Part shown: positions 26,307 to 35,282 of the stretch, piece after piece | Numbering within the stretch: the stretch's first letter is position 1 | Layout: each line of letters opens with the position of its first letter | Source of the DNA: Saccharospirillum sp. | GTDB lineage: Bacteria > Pseudomonadota > Gammaproteobacteria > Pseudomonadales > Natronospirillaceae | Direction of reading: 5' to 3' | NCBI GenBank assembly: GCA_018402545.1 | Contig: JAGYIL010000002.1 | Coordinates: 1-64,000 of the forward strand | Length of the DNA: 64,000 bases | Notes under the pieces: generated by a model | Databases searched by the model: none | Told to the model about the DNA's origin: nothing | What the model saw: only the letters and a program-made list of their open reading frames with translations | Position numbers and translations under genes: made by a program

Positions 26307-27311
26307 GTGATTTCGCAAATCATAACGGCCTCGTTTGTCATTGCTCTGGCAATCGGTCTAAGCGCTCTCTTCTTTGTTGGTTCAAACTTTATACTGGATC
26401 GCTTTTTATCCAGTGAATCCCTGACGTCCGACATGGACCGTCAGCGGCGCGACAAACTACGTGAAGGCATTCGCCCCTGGATATTTGTTGGCCCGGCCGT
26501 CTTGGTTCTGGTTGTCTATCTGGTGTATCCCGTCTTTGCCTCACTGATTTATTCATTGCAGGATCGCAATGCCAACGGCTTTGTTGGCCTGGCCAATTAC
26601 GCCTGGGCTTTTGGTAACGATGGTTTCCAAATCGCGATTCGCAACAATATTCTCTGGTTGATTATCGTACCGACCATGTCCACCGCCTTTGGACTCGTTA
26701 TTGCGTACATGACCGACCGATTGTGGTGGGGCCAGATTGCCCGCACCCTGGTTTTTCTACCGATGGCCATTTCGTTCGTAGGCGCCTCGGTAATCTGGAA
26801 GTTTATTTACGACTACAAAGGCTCCGGTGAAGAAATCGGCCTGCTAAACGCCGTCGTGATGGCACTGGGTGGCGAACCCCAGGCATGGATCTCTCTGGAA
26901 CCCTGGAACAACATTTTGCTGATGGTGATTCTGATCTGGATTCAGACGGGCTTTGCCATGGTGATACTGGGTGCGGCCATTCGCGGCGTTCCCGAAGACA
27001 CCCTGGAAGCCGCTATTATGGAAGGCGCCAATAACTTTCAAATTTTCTTCAAGATCGTGATTCCCCAGATCTTCGGCACCATCGTCGTCGTCTGGACCAC
27101 CATCACCATTCTCGTACTCAAGATCTTCGACATCGTCTTTGCCATGACGAATGGTCAGTGGGAAACGCAGGTGCTGGCCAACTTCATGTACGACCAGCTG
27201 TTCCGCTCCGGCGATATCGGACGCGGCAGTGCCGTCGCTATTGTCATTATGCTCGCGGTAACCCCGGTGATGATCTACAACATCCGCCGTGCCCGCATGG
27301 AAAACCAATAA
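26307..27311 (+). CDS. aglF: Alpha-glucoside ABC transporter permease (AglF-like)
   Basis: This is one of two inner-membrane subunits of the alpha-glucoside importer. The start is a GTG at 26307 with AGGAG upstream, giving 334 residues. A long N-terminal region with an extra span precedes the core (RPWIFVGPAVLVLVVYLVYPVFAS). The EAA loop that contacts the ATPase is visible (PEDTLEAAIMEGANNFQIFFKIVIPQIFG). About seven spans are predicted. It lies between aglE and aglG, 10 bases before the latter, in one operon. Confidence 0.88.
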   Translation: MISQIITASFVIALAIGLSALFFVGSNFILDRFLSSESLTSDMDRQRRDKLREGIRPWIFVGPAVLVLVVYLVYPVFASLIYSLQDRNANGFVGLANYAWAFGNDGFQIAIRNNILWLIIVPTMSTAFGLVIAYMTDRLWWGQIARTLVFLPMAISFVGASVIWKFIYDYKGSGEEIGLLNAVVMALGGEPQAWISLEPWNNILLMVILIWIQTGFAMVILGAAIRGVPEDTLEAAIMEGANNFQIFFKIVIPQIFGTIVVVWTTITILVLKIFDIVFAMTNGQWETQVLANFMYDQLFRSGDIGRGSAVAIVIMLAVTPVMIYNIRRARMENQ

Positions 27312-27321
27312 GGAGGCCAAG

Positions 27322-28464
27322 ATGCAATCAGCAAACAAACTGCCTTTGGCCACCCTTGCCAAACACGCTACTGTTTTTCTGCTCGTTCTGCTGTGGACGC
27401 TGCCGACCCTGGGTCTGCTGATCAGTTCAGTTCGCGACAAAGACTCGCTGACCACCTCGGGCTGGTGGACCGCGCTGGCACCGGCCGAACGCAATGAAGT
27501 TTTCCGCACCCCCACGGCTGAAGCACAAACGCAATCCGGTGACGTTTTTATCATTGAAGATCGCTTGTTTGACGAAGGCGCGCGCACGCTGGATAGCTGG
27601 GGCCAGCGACCGACCGATCTGACTGCCAACCAGGCCGGTGACGTGGTTACGCTGGATGACGGTACACTCATGACGCTGACTGAAAGCGGCCAGTTCCGAT
27701 GGGAGTCCGACGAACCTTTCACACACAGTCGTGGCCAGCGCGTTTTCTATATTTCGCAGGTACCGCCAACCTTTACTCTGAACAACTACGAAGAAGTGCT
27801 TTCCTCTGAAGGGGTTGGCCGTGCCTTTATCAACACCCTGACGGTCACCTTGCCCGCGACGTTCATCCCGATTCTTATCGCAGCATTTGCGGCCTACGCC
27901 CTGGCCTGGATGAACTTCCCGGGTCGGTTGTGGATTCTGGCCGGCATCGTGGGTCTGTTGGTCGTGCCATTGCAAATATCGCTGATTCCGGTACTTAGAA
28001 TGTACACCGGCCTGTCGGGCATCTTCGGCTGGGAGGCTAAATCTTACGGTGGGGTTTGGCTGGCGCATACCGGGTTCGGTTTGCCGCTGGCGGTTTACCT
28101 GTTGCGTAACTACATGGCCGGTTTGCCCAAAGAGGTTATGGAGTCGGCCCGTATGGACGGCGCCAGTCACTTTGAAGTGTTCCGCACCATTGTACTGCCG
28201 CTGTCGATACCGGCGCTGGCTTCCTTTGCCATCTTCCAGTTCCTCTGGGTCTGGAACGACCTGCTGGTCGCTCTGGTGTTCCTTGGACAGGGTGAAGGCA
28301 AAACCGTGATGACAGCGCAGTTGGTTGAGCTGTTGGGTTCACGCGGTGACAACTGGGAAATTCTGACCAGTGGTGCCTTTATTACCATGCTGGTGCCGCT
28401 TGTCGTTTTCGTTTCAATGCAACGTTACTTTGTCCGCGGCCTGCTGGCCGGCTCGGTCAAATAA
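27322..28464 (+). CDS. aglG: Alpha-glucoside ABC transporter permease (AglG-like)
   Basis: The second membrane subunit. The start at ATG 27322 follows AGGAGG; 380 residues. After the first span comes an unusually long extracytoplasmic region of about 130 residues (from roughly residue 38 to 160) rich in Asp, Thr and Glu, as known for AglG-type permeases. Five more spans follow. The EAA loop reads PKEVMESARMDGASHFEVFRTIVLPLSIPALA. The alpha-glucosidase gene follows after about 12 bases. No gene for the ATP-binding subunit follows, unlike the aglEFGAK order of rhizobia. Confidence 0.88.
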   Translation: MQSANKLPLATLAKHATVFLLVLLWTLPTLGLLISSVRDKDSLTTSGWWTALAPAERNEVFRTPTAEAQTQSGDVFIIEDRLFDEGARTLDSWGQRPTDLTANQAGDVVTLDDGTLMTLTESGQFRWESDEPFTHSRGQRVFYISQVPPTFTLNNYEEVLSSEGVGRAFINTLTVTLPATFIPILIAAFAAYALAWMNFPGRLWILAGIVGLLVVPLQISLIPVLRMYTGLSGIFGWEAKSYGGVWLAHTGFGLPLAVYLLRNYMAGLPKEVMESARMDGASHFEVFRTIVLPLSIPALASFAIFQFLWVWNDLLVALVFLGQGEGKTVMTAQLVELLGSRGDNWEILTSGAFITMLVPLVVFVSMQRYFVRGLLAGSVK

Positions 28465-28476
28465 AGGAGTGAAATC

Positions 28477-30081
28477 TTGTCGAATAATGAACTGAACTGG
28501 TGGCGCGGCGGTGTAATTTACCAGATATATCCGCGCAGCTATTTCGACAGTAACGGCGATGGTATCGGGGATATTCCCGGTATCATTTCCAAACTCGATT
28601 ACATCGCGCAATTGAATGTCGATGCGATCTGGCTGTCACCCTTCTTCACCTCACCGATGAAGGACTTTGGCTACGACGTATCAGACTACCGCAACGTCGA
28701 CCCCATGTTCGGTTCATTACACGACTTCAAGCACCTGATTGATGAAGCGCATCAGCGAGGATTGAAAGTGCTGATCGATCAGGTCTACAGCCACACCTCA
28801 GACCAGCATGAATGGTTTCAGGACAGCCGGGAAGACCGCACCAACGACAAAGCTGATTGGTATGTCTGGGCCGATGCCAAAGCCGACGGCACGCCACCCA
28901 ACAACTGGTTGTCGCTGTTTGGTGGTTCTGCCTGGCAGTGGGATACGCGCCGTGGCCAGTATTTCATGCACAACTTTCTCGACAGCCAGCCAGATCTGAA
29001 CTTCCACAACCCGGAGGTCCAGGATGCCATTCTGGATACCGCCCGGTTCTGGCTCGACCTGGGCGTCGACGGTTTCCGTCTGGATGTGGTGAACATGTAC
29101 TTCCACGATGAATCACTCACCGACAATGGCCTGGCCGACAGCCCGGAAAAAGTGTTCGTGGGTGTCGATCCGAAAAACCCGTTCTGTCGCCAGTACCACA
29201 TCAACCAGATGTGTCGCGACGACAACCTGGCCTTTTTGCAACGCCTGCGCAGTGTCATGAACGACTACCCAGGCACCACCACCGTCGGTGAAATCGGCGC
29301 ACCCCAGGGCATGAAGTATATGGCGCAGTACACCTCGGGCGGCGACAAACTGCACATGGCGTACACCTTTGAGCTGCTCAACGATGCGCACGACCCCGAT
29401 TACATTCGCAAGACCATTCAAAAGGTGGAAGACAACCTTGGTGATGGCTGGCCCTGTTTTGCACTGAGCAACCACGATGTGGTTCGCAGTGCAACGCGCT
29501 GGGGTCAGGATGCCAAAGACCCGGCTGGCTTTGTTCGAACCGCACTGAGCCTGCTCGCTACCCTGCGTGGCAGCCCCTGTTTGTATCAGGGCGAAGAACT
29601 GGGTTTGCCAGAAGCGGACGTCGGCTTTGAACAGTTGCAAGACCCGTTTGGCATCGAATTCTGGCCTGAATTCAAAGGGCGTGATGGCTGTCGCACCCCC
29701 ATGCCGTGGATCAACGAAGCCATGGGCGGGTTCACCAGTGGTGGGCACAGCTGGTTGCCGGTAGAACCGATTCATCGACAGTTGGCCGTATCCGAACAAA
29801 CCAAAGTAGATGACTCGACGCTGAACTTCACGCGCCGGTTATTCGCCTGGCGCAAGGAGCACCCGGCCTTGCAGAACGGTGACTTCGAGTGGCTGGAAAG
29901 TGACCCGTCGTTGCTGTTATTCCGGCGCACCAATGCACAGGAAACCATCACCGTGGCCATCAACATGACCGCCAACGCCTTGCCAGCCAAAGTTGAGGGC
30001 AATGCAATCGCGGTACCGGGTTTCACGCAGGCAGGCAGTGATACCATTGCCGCCTACAGTGTTGCCGCCTGGGTGCAGTAA
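28477..30081 (+). CDS. aglA: Alpha-glucosidase (GH13), AglA-like
   Basis: A cytoplasmic exo-acting alpha-1,4/1,6-glucosidase that releases glucose from imported alpha-glucosides. The start is a TTG at 28477 with an excellent AAAGGAG eight bases upstream. Length is 534 residues. GH13 motifs in order: VIYQIYPRSYFDSNGDGIGD, the nucleophile Asp203 in DGFRLDVV, the acid/base Glu272 in TTVGEIGA and Asp334 in SNHDVV. No signal peptide. It sits directly after the permease genes, so import and hydrolysis are coupled. Oligo-1,6-glucosidase or trehalose-acting relatives share these motifs, so exact substrate is open. Confidence 0.9.
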   Translation: MSNNELNWWRGGVIYQIYPRSYFDSNGDGIGDIPGIISKLDYIAQLNVDAIWLSPFFTSPMKDFGYDVSDYRNVDPMFGSLHDFKHLIDEAHQRGLKVLIDQVYSHTSDQHEWFQDSREDRTNDKADWYVWADAKADGTPPNNWLSLFGGSAWQWDTRRGQYFMHNFLDSQPDLNFHNPEVQDAILDTARFWLDLGVDGFRLDVVNMYFHDESLTDNGLADSPEKVFVGVDPKNPFCRQYHINQMCRDDNLAFLQRLRSVMNDYPGTTTVGEIGAPQGMKYMAQYTSGGDKLHMAYTFELLNDAHDPDYIRKTIQKVEDNLGDGWPCFALSNHDVVRSATRWGQDAKDPAGFVRTALSLLATLRGSPCLYQGEELGLPEADVGFEQLQDPFGIEFWPEFKGRDGCRTPMPWINEAMGGFTSGGHSWLPVEPIHRQLAVSEQTKVDDSTLNFTRRLFAWRKEHPALQNGDFEWLESDPSLLLFRRTNAQETITVAINMTANALPAKVEGNAIAVPGFTQAGSDTIAAYSVAAWVQ

Positions 30082-30296
30082 CAGGCTGGCCATACTCCGG
30101 CAACGACAAGCGGGCTGGTCATCAACTTAACTGGAATTCAGCATCCCGTTTGATGACTGGCCTTCCATCGGGCAGGTGGTTACACTCGCCTGCCCCACAT
30201 GAACCACGACGGCGCGCGTTAGCAGCACTCGATTGACACTAGAAGACCCAAGCTTACGGTCACAACCAACAATAAAAACGGCAGGTAATAACCAGA
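30082..30296 (+). promoter_or_regulatory. Intergenic region before the LacI-family regulator gene
   Basis: No gene is seen. GGGCAGG (30170-30176) and CCTGCCC (30189-30195) form a hairpin without a T-run. A perfect -35 TTGACA stands at 30233-30238, but the -10 region downstream is poor. It may carry a separate weak promoter for the regulator. Confidence 0.35.
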
Positions 30297-31358
30297 GTGA
30301 GTAAGCCCGCACCTTCCAGCAGTGCGTCGCGACGGATGACATTAAAGGCGGTTGCCCGGGAACTGAATGTTTCCACGGCCACCATCTCCAATGCCTTCAA
30401 CCGACCCGACCAATTATCCGCCAGCCTGCGTGATCACATCCTGCTCGAGTGCAAACGACTGGGCTATCACGGACCAAACGCGGCTGCCCGCAGTTTGCGT
30501 ACCGGGGCTACCGGCATTGTGGGTGTCATGCTGGCCGAACGGTTGTCTTACAACTTCCGCGACAGCTGCGCGACTGAATTTCTGCAAGGTGTCTCCGAGG
30601 TGCTCGACGATGCCAGAGCCAATCTATTGCTGATGCCCGGGCGCGACGAGTTCTATCACGAGCAATCCATGGAATCGATTCCCGACCGGTACATAGTATA
30701 TGGCCCACCGCGCGATCTCAGCGTACTGAACCGCCTGGTGCGGCAACACAAACCGGTTGTCACCGTCGATTTCACCCTGGAAAATCATTTGTCGTTAAAC
30801 GTCGACAACTACGGTGGTGCCCGGAAAGCCGCTGACCATGTGTTCAGCCAAACCAGGGGCGACGTCGTCGTCATCGGATTGCGGCTCACCAAGTCAGACG
30901 ATGTAGGCCGCATCGACAGCAGCGAATTGTTCGATGCAAGCATGTCGATCTCCCGTCAGCGCCTTGAAGCCTACCGGGATTCCGCACTGGCACACAATTA
31001 CACGCTCGGCGACGACCGCGTCTGGAACACCCACGAAAGCACCTGGGCCGACGGCGTAAAAGCCGCGCGCGAAGCCCTGGCGATGAACCCCCGCCCCACC
31101 GCCATGCTGTGCATGTCGGATCAGTTGGCACTGGCCGCGTTAAGCGTCGCCCGTGACATGGGCCTAAGCGTGCCTGAAGATGTACGCATCGTCGGCTTCG
31201 ACGACATCCCCGAAGCCCGCCAAATGCACCCCACCATCACCACCGTCTACCAGCCCAGCATCGAAAAAGGCCGCCTGGCCGCCATGATGGTATTAAACCC
31301 CGAGCGCTATGAAAGCCGGGTATTACCAACCCACCTGCAAGTTCGCGAAACGGGATAA
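30297..31358 (+). CDS. LacI-family transcriptional regulator, probable regulator of the alpha-glucoside genes
   Basis: A 353-residue repressor. The N-terminal helix-turn-helix (MTLKAVARELNVSTATISNAFN, about residues 14-35) and hinge (PNAAARSLRTGATGIVGVML) are typical of LacI. The periplasmic-binding-protein-like effector domain fills the rest, with IVGFDDIPEARQMHPTITTVYQP near the end. The start is a GTG at 30297. An ATG at residue 14 is internal to the HTH. It is the last gene after aglA, and CG-centred operator-like sites occur upstream of the phosphorylase and aglE genes. AglR-type control by an alpha-glucoside is inferred. Confidence 0.88.
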   Translation: MSKPAPSSSASRRMTLKAVARELNVSTATISNAFNRPDQLSASLRDHILLECKRLGYHGPNAAARSLRTGATGIVGVMLAERLSYNFRDSCATEFLQGVSEVLDDARANLLLMPGRDEFYHEQSMESIPDRYIVYGPPRDLSVLNRLVRQHKPVVTVDFTLENHLSLNVDNYGGARKAADHVFSQTRGDVVVIGLRLTKSDDVGRIDSSELFDASMSISRQRLEAYRDSALAHNYTLGDDRVWNTHESTWADGVKAAREALAMNPRPTAMLCMSDQLALAALSVARDMGLSVPEDVRIVGFDDIPEARQMHPTITTVYQPSIEKGRLAAMMVLNPERYESRVLPTHLQVRETG

Positions 31359-31378
31359 GATTAGCCGCTGTCCAGTAG

Positions 31379-31469
31379 GAGGCCAGTCCCCTGGGCGACC
31401 GGAAGAATGACTAGCCAATGGTTCGTATCACCGCCGTGGATGCTACCCATCGCCCAGAGGACTGGCCTC
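31379..31469. repeat. Palindromic element between convergent genes
   Basis: GAGGCCAGTCCCCTGGGCGA (31379-31398) is matched inverted, with one mismatch, by bases 31450-31469. About 50 bases of unrelated sequence lie between. It fills the gap between the LacI gene and mgtE, which converge, and could act as a bidirectional terminator. Its core is unlike the repeat family at 45-57 kb. Confidence 0.8.
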
Positions 31470-31498
31470 TCACGAAGACCCGTCATCTCTTTCTCAAG

Positions 31499-32854
31499 TC
31501 ACCCAGCTAAACTCAACGCGATGGTTGCCGTTCCCAGGAACGCGAAAAAACCAACGACGTCTGTTACCGTGGTCAGCACGACCGAACCGGCAATGGCCGG
31601 GTCGATTTTCATGCGCGACAGCACCCAGGGTACAATCACGCCGGCCAGCGACGCGGCGATGATATTGACCAGAATGGCAAAGGCGATGATCCACATCAGC
31701 ATCCAGCTGTCGAACCACCAGGCGGCTATTAAACCGATTGCAATGGCCCAGAAAAAGGCATTGATGGTGCCGAGAATCAGCTCCTTGCGAATCAGGTTAC
31801 GCACGTTCGCCGCCCCCAACTGACCGGTCGCCAGACCGCGAATGGCGAGCCCCAGCGTTTGGCTGCCGGCAATGCCACCCATGCTGGCGACGACCGGCAT
31901 CATTACCGCCAGTGCTACCCATTGCGACAGCGCCAGTTCGAACAGACCGATGACCCAGGCTGCCAGCAAGGCGGTGATCAGGTTGATACCCAGCCACAGC
32001 CCGCGTTTGGGCACCGAGCGGCGCACCGGCGAGAACAAATCCTCCTCGTCCAGACCACTGCTCAATTGCATCATCTGGCGCTCTTTTTCTTCCAGCATTA
32101 CATCAAGTGCATCTCGCGAGGTGAATCGGCCCATCACCGCACCGGTTTCATCCACCACAGGGAGCATGGCCCGGTCGGCGGAGCGCAGCCGCTGCGCCGC
32201 TTCGTGCAGGGAAGCTGCCGGGTTCAGCGGGGTCAGTTCGTTATCGGTGTAATCGCTCAGAGGTGCCGTACTGGGCGTCTGCATGGCCGCATCGAGCGAC
32301 AAGCACCCCTGAAAACGACCGTCTTCATCGAGCAAAACAATCACGTCGGTCATTTCCGGAATACCGGTCTCCCTCAACCCCTTGCGAAACAAACGGCCTG
32401 GGGTCGAGGCTTCGGCGGTAATGACTTTAAAACTGAGCCAGCGGCCCACCTGGTCGTCATCGTAGGTTAAGGCATTCTTTAATTGTTCGCGGTCTTCGCT
32501 GTCCATCCGGTGCAGGACTTTGCGACCCAGTTGCCCAGGAAGATCATCCATCAGTTCCAGCAAGTCTTCCGGGTCGGTCTTGCCCAGCCACTGCAGCAAG
32601 GCCTCTGGCGGGGCCGCTTTCAGCAAAGAGCGGCGATGCTCATCGTGCAGCTCGACCAGCACCGCACCGCGCAGTTCCGGTGCAACGGTTTGCCAGATGG
32701 TCAGACGTTGCTCGAATGGCAAACACTCGAGTGCAAAGGCAATATCGGATTCTGACAACCCTTCCAGCCAGTCTGCCGCAGGCTCACGATCCTCAGCCAG
32801 CTCACTGAGCCAGTAGTCGACATGTTCAAGCAAGGTATCTTCGCGGGTGGCCAT
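31499..32854 (-). CDS. mgtE: Magnesium transporter MgtE
   Basis: MgtE is a homodimeric Mg2+ channel gated by cytoplasmic Mg2+. The 451-residue product has the N-terminal superhelical MgtE domain (about 25-130), paired CBS domains (about 135-255, with MTDVIVLLDEDGRFQGCLSL and MLPVVDETGAVMGRFTSRDAL), a plug helix and five membrane spans. The conserved pore region includes VVASMGGIAGSQTLGLAIRGLA. It is isolated, divergent from rimK and convergent with the LacI gene. Confidence 0.95.
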   Translation of the reverse strand: MATREDTLLEHVDYWLSELAEDREPAADWLEGLSESDIAFALECLPFEQRLTIWQTVAPELRGAVLVELHDEHRRSLLKAAPPEALLQWLGKTDPEDLLELMDDLPGQLGRKVLHRMDSEDREQLKNALTYDDDQVGRWLSFKVITAEASTPGRLFRKGLRETGIPEMTDVIVLLDEDGRFQGCLSLDAAMQTPSTAPLSDYTDNELTPLNPAASLHEAAQRLRSADRAMLPVVDETGAVMGRFTSRDALDVMLEEKERQMMQLSSGLDEEDLFSPVRRSVPKRGLWLGINLITALLAAWVIGLFELALSQWVALAVMMPVVASMGGIAGSQTLGLAIRGLATGQLGAANVRNLIRKELILGTINAFFWAIAIGLIAAWWFDSWMLMWIIAFAILVNIIAASLAGVIVPWVLSRMKIDPAIAGSVVLTTVTDVVGFFAFLGTATIALSLAG

Positions 32855-33168
32855 GGGTAATGCTTCCCTTTATGTGGATAAACCGGCTGAAGAACTCAGC
32901 CAGTGCAGCAGCTCAGTCTCTGAGTAATTGTCGTTAACTCTAGCAAAAAAGCGGACTCCCGGCCCCGCTAACGCACGCACGGATCCTGTAAAAGCGCTAA
33001 ACTGGCGTTAAGACCGGTTTAAGACGACCTCACTTGGCAACACCGGCATTTAAGGGGATGATGCACACCTTATCGGGAACCGGACACAGCGCCGTTCCTG
33101 CTACACTCTGATTTGCCATATCCCCTGCGCAACACCAGACATTACCGGTACAACTTTGGGAGTTATCC
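32855..33168. promoter_or_regulatory. Divergent intergenic region between mgtE and rimK
   Basis: It should carry promoters for both genes. I see TACACT at 33102-33107 as a possible -10 for rimK, without a good -35, and GGGAG shortly before the rimK ATG. I see no recognisable riboswitch and no open frame of note. Confidence 0.3.
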
Positions 33169-34068
33169 ATGAAACTGGCGGTGCTTTCACGCGAGCCTTC
33201 GAACTACTCATCCCAGCGATTGGTCGAAGCGGCCGAGAAACGGGGCCACGAGATTCGCATTGTCGATACCCTGCGTTGCTACATGAGCATCGTGGCGCAT
33301 CGCCCGTCCATTCACTACATGGGCGAGCCACTGGAAGACATGGATGCGATTATTCCGCGCATCGGCTCTTCCATTACCTTCTATGGCACCGCCGTGGTCC
33401 GGCAGTTCGAGATGATGGGCACCCATACGCTGAATTCGTCACTGTCGATCTCCCGCTCGCGCGACAAACTGCGCTCCATGCAAATGCTGGCGCGCAAGGG
33501 CATCGGCCTGCCGATTACCGGCTTTGCCCACAGCCCCGATGAAGTACCCGACCTCATTCAAATGGTCGGTGGTGCGCCGCTGGTGGTCAAACTGCTGGAA
33601 GGTACCCAGGGCATTGGCGTTGTATTGTGCGAAACGCGACAGGCGGCTGAATCGGTCATCGAAGCCTTTCTGGGCCTCGACACCAACATTCTGGTGCAGG
33701 AATACATCAAGGAAGCCGGCGGCGCTGATATTCGCTGTTTTGTCATTGGAGACAAAGTTGTCGCCGCGATCAAACGCCAGGCTGCGCCGGGTGAATTTCG
33801 CTCCAATCTGCACAGAGGTGGCTCAGCTGCAGTGGTAAAAATCACCCCTGAAGAGCGCAAGACGGCGGTTCGCGCCGCCAAGATAATGGGCCTGCAGGTG
33901 GCCGGGGTGGATATTCTGCGCTCCAATCATGGCCCGGTGGTGATGGAGGTAAACTCCTCACCCGGTCTGGAAGGCATCGAGATGGCGACCGGCAAAGACG
34001 TTGCCGGCATGGTCATCGATCATCTGGCAAAAGAAATGAGTGAAAAACCCAAGCGAGTGGAAGGCTGA
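33169..34068 (+). CDS. rimK: RimK, ribosomal protein S6 glutamate ligase (ATP-grasp)
   Basis: RimK adds glutamates to the C-terminus of ribosomal protein S6 using ATP. The 299-residue length is that of E. coli RimK. Features are the N-terminal pre-ATP-grasp domain ([24 protein letters not shown]), ATP-grasp segments ([38 protein letters not shown]) and the metal-binding end [14 protein letters not shown]. The aspartoacylase-like gene follows after two bases, an often-seen pairing, so the two probably form an operon. Confidence 0.93.
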   Translation: MKLAVLSREPSNYSSQRLVEAAEKRGHEIRIVDTLRCYMSIVAHRPSIHYMGEPLEDMDAIIPRIGSSITFYGTAVVRQFEMMGTHTLNSSLSISRSRDKLRSMQMLARKGIGLPITGFAHSPDEVPDLIQMVGGAPLVVKLLEGTQGIGVVLCETRQAAESVIEAFLGLDTNILVQEYIKEAGGADIRCFVIGDKVVAAIKRQAAPGEFRSNLHRGGSAAVVKITPEERKTAVRAAKIMGLQVAGVDILRSNHGPVVMEVNSSPGLEGIEMATGKDVAGMVIDHLAKEMSEKPKRVEG

Positions 34069-34070
34069 CA

Positions 34071-35078
34071 GTGACTCAGATCAACCCCACCAGGCTGACG
34101 TCCGGAAAGTGGCATAACGTTCCACTGTCGCTGCCTGGCGCGCCGGGCAATTCCGACGCCATTATGCACTGCTTTGTACGGCGCAGTCGCAAACCGGGCC
34201 CGACCATTTTCATCACCGCGGCCATGCATGGCGATGAGCTCAACGGCCTGGAGATCATTCGCCGTTTTATGCGCAGCCGCAAACTCGGCGGTTTGCAGGG
34301 TACGGTGATTGTTGTTCCGGTGGTAAACGTTCACGGCTTCGGGATGGGCTCGCGCTACCTGCCCGACCGGCGGGATCTGAACCGGGTGTTTCCGGGTTCG
34401 GCCAAAGGGTCTCTGGCGGCGCGCGTTGCGGAAGTGCTCATGCAGGAAGTGGTGCTGCATTCCGACTATGGCATTGACCTGCACACCGGCGCCATACACC
34501 GGTTTAACGTCCCACAAATACGGGCAGAGCTCGATAACGAGGTTGTGGAAGGTATGGCGCGGGCGTTTGGCGTGCCGCTGGTGTTGAACAGTGAATTGCG
34601 CGAAGGTTCGCTGCGCGAATCAGCCGGGCAGAACAACATTCCGGTCATCGTGTACGAAGCAGGCGAGGCACTGCGTCTCGACGAAATCAGCATCAAGGCC
34701 GGTACCCAGGGCATTATTAACGTCATGATGCATCTGGGCATGCTCAATGGCACACCCAAAATCCGCAAGGAACAGGCGATAGCCGACAACTCCTACTGGG
34801 AGCGCGCCAGCGACTCGGGGGTGTTCCAGTGCCTGGTCAAACCCGGCACCTATATCCAGAAAGACCAGGTTTTGGCGCGCATCATGAACCCCAGCACCAT
34901 GGAGGCCTCAGAAGTCAGAGCCTCGCGCGCCGGTGTGCTGGTCGGCCTGACCCAGCTGGCGCTGGTCTACGAAGGCGACGCCCTGTTCCACATCGCCCGC
35001 TACCGCGGCATGCATGAAGACGTAGCCCAGCAGGTCGAGCGCTTTCACGAAGAACTGGGGCCTGAGTACGGTACCTGA
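34071..35078 (+). CDS. Succinylglutamate desuccinylase/aspartoacylase-family zinc hydrolase
   Basis: A 335-residue amidohydrolase of the M14-like AstE/ASPA group. The zinc motif is HGDE (in TAAMHGDELNGLEII) with a later His in DLHTG and the DRRDLNR substrate-binding segment. Family members remove acyl groups from amino acids such as N-acetyl-aspartate or N-succinyl-glutamate. The exact substrate here is unknown. The GTG start at 34071 lies two bases after rimK. That neighbour suggests a role on a glutamylated or acylated product, but no specific function can be read from sequence. Confidence 0.85.
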   Translation: MTQINPTRLTSGKWHNVPLSLPGAPGNSDAIMHCFVRRSRKPGPTIFITAAMHGDELNGLEIIRRFMRSRKLGGLQGTVIVVPVVNVHGFGMGSRYLPDRRDLNRVFPGSAKGSLAARVAEVLMQEVVLHSDYGIDLHTGAIHRFNVPQIRAELDNEVVEGMARAFGVPLVLNSELREGSLRESAGQNNIPVIVYEAGEALRLDEISIKAGTQGIINVMMHLGMLNGTPKIRKEQAIADNSYWERASDSGVFQCLVKPGTYIQKDQVLARIMNPSTMEASEVRASRAGVLVGLTQLALVYEGDALFHIARYRGMHEDVAQQVERFHEELGPEYGT

Positions 35079-35098
35079 CGGTTAATGCAAACTATCCT

Positions 35099-35234
35099 CC
35101 CCAAGGTCCTTCGACAGGCTCAGGGCGAACGGGGGTTGGTGTGCATTGCCACCTGCTGAATCCCGTTCGGGGTTGGTGTGAATAGCCACCCTCCTAAATT
35201 CCGTTCGGGGTGAGCCTGTCGAACCCCCTTGGGG
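35099..35234. repeat. Extragenic palindromic repeat with an internal tandem duplication
   Basis: Arms at 35099-35130 and 35203-35234 are inverted copies containing TTCGACAGGCTCAGG and TGAGCCTGTCGAA, a motif common in REP-like elements. Between them lie two direct copies of about 38 bases (each GGGTTGGTGTG...CCGTTC, around 35131-35166 and 35170-35208). It fills the gap between the hydrolase and the sensor kinase. A hairpin terminator role is possible. Confidence 0.8.
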
Positions 35235-35282
35235 ATGAGGTTTAACCGCTGATTGGTCTCTTTTCTGTTAACCGGAACCTGC

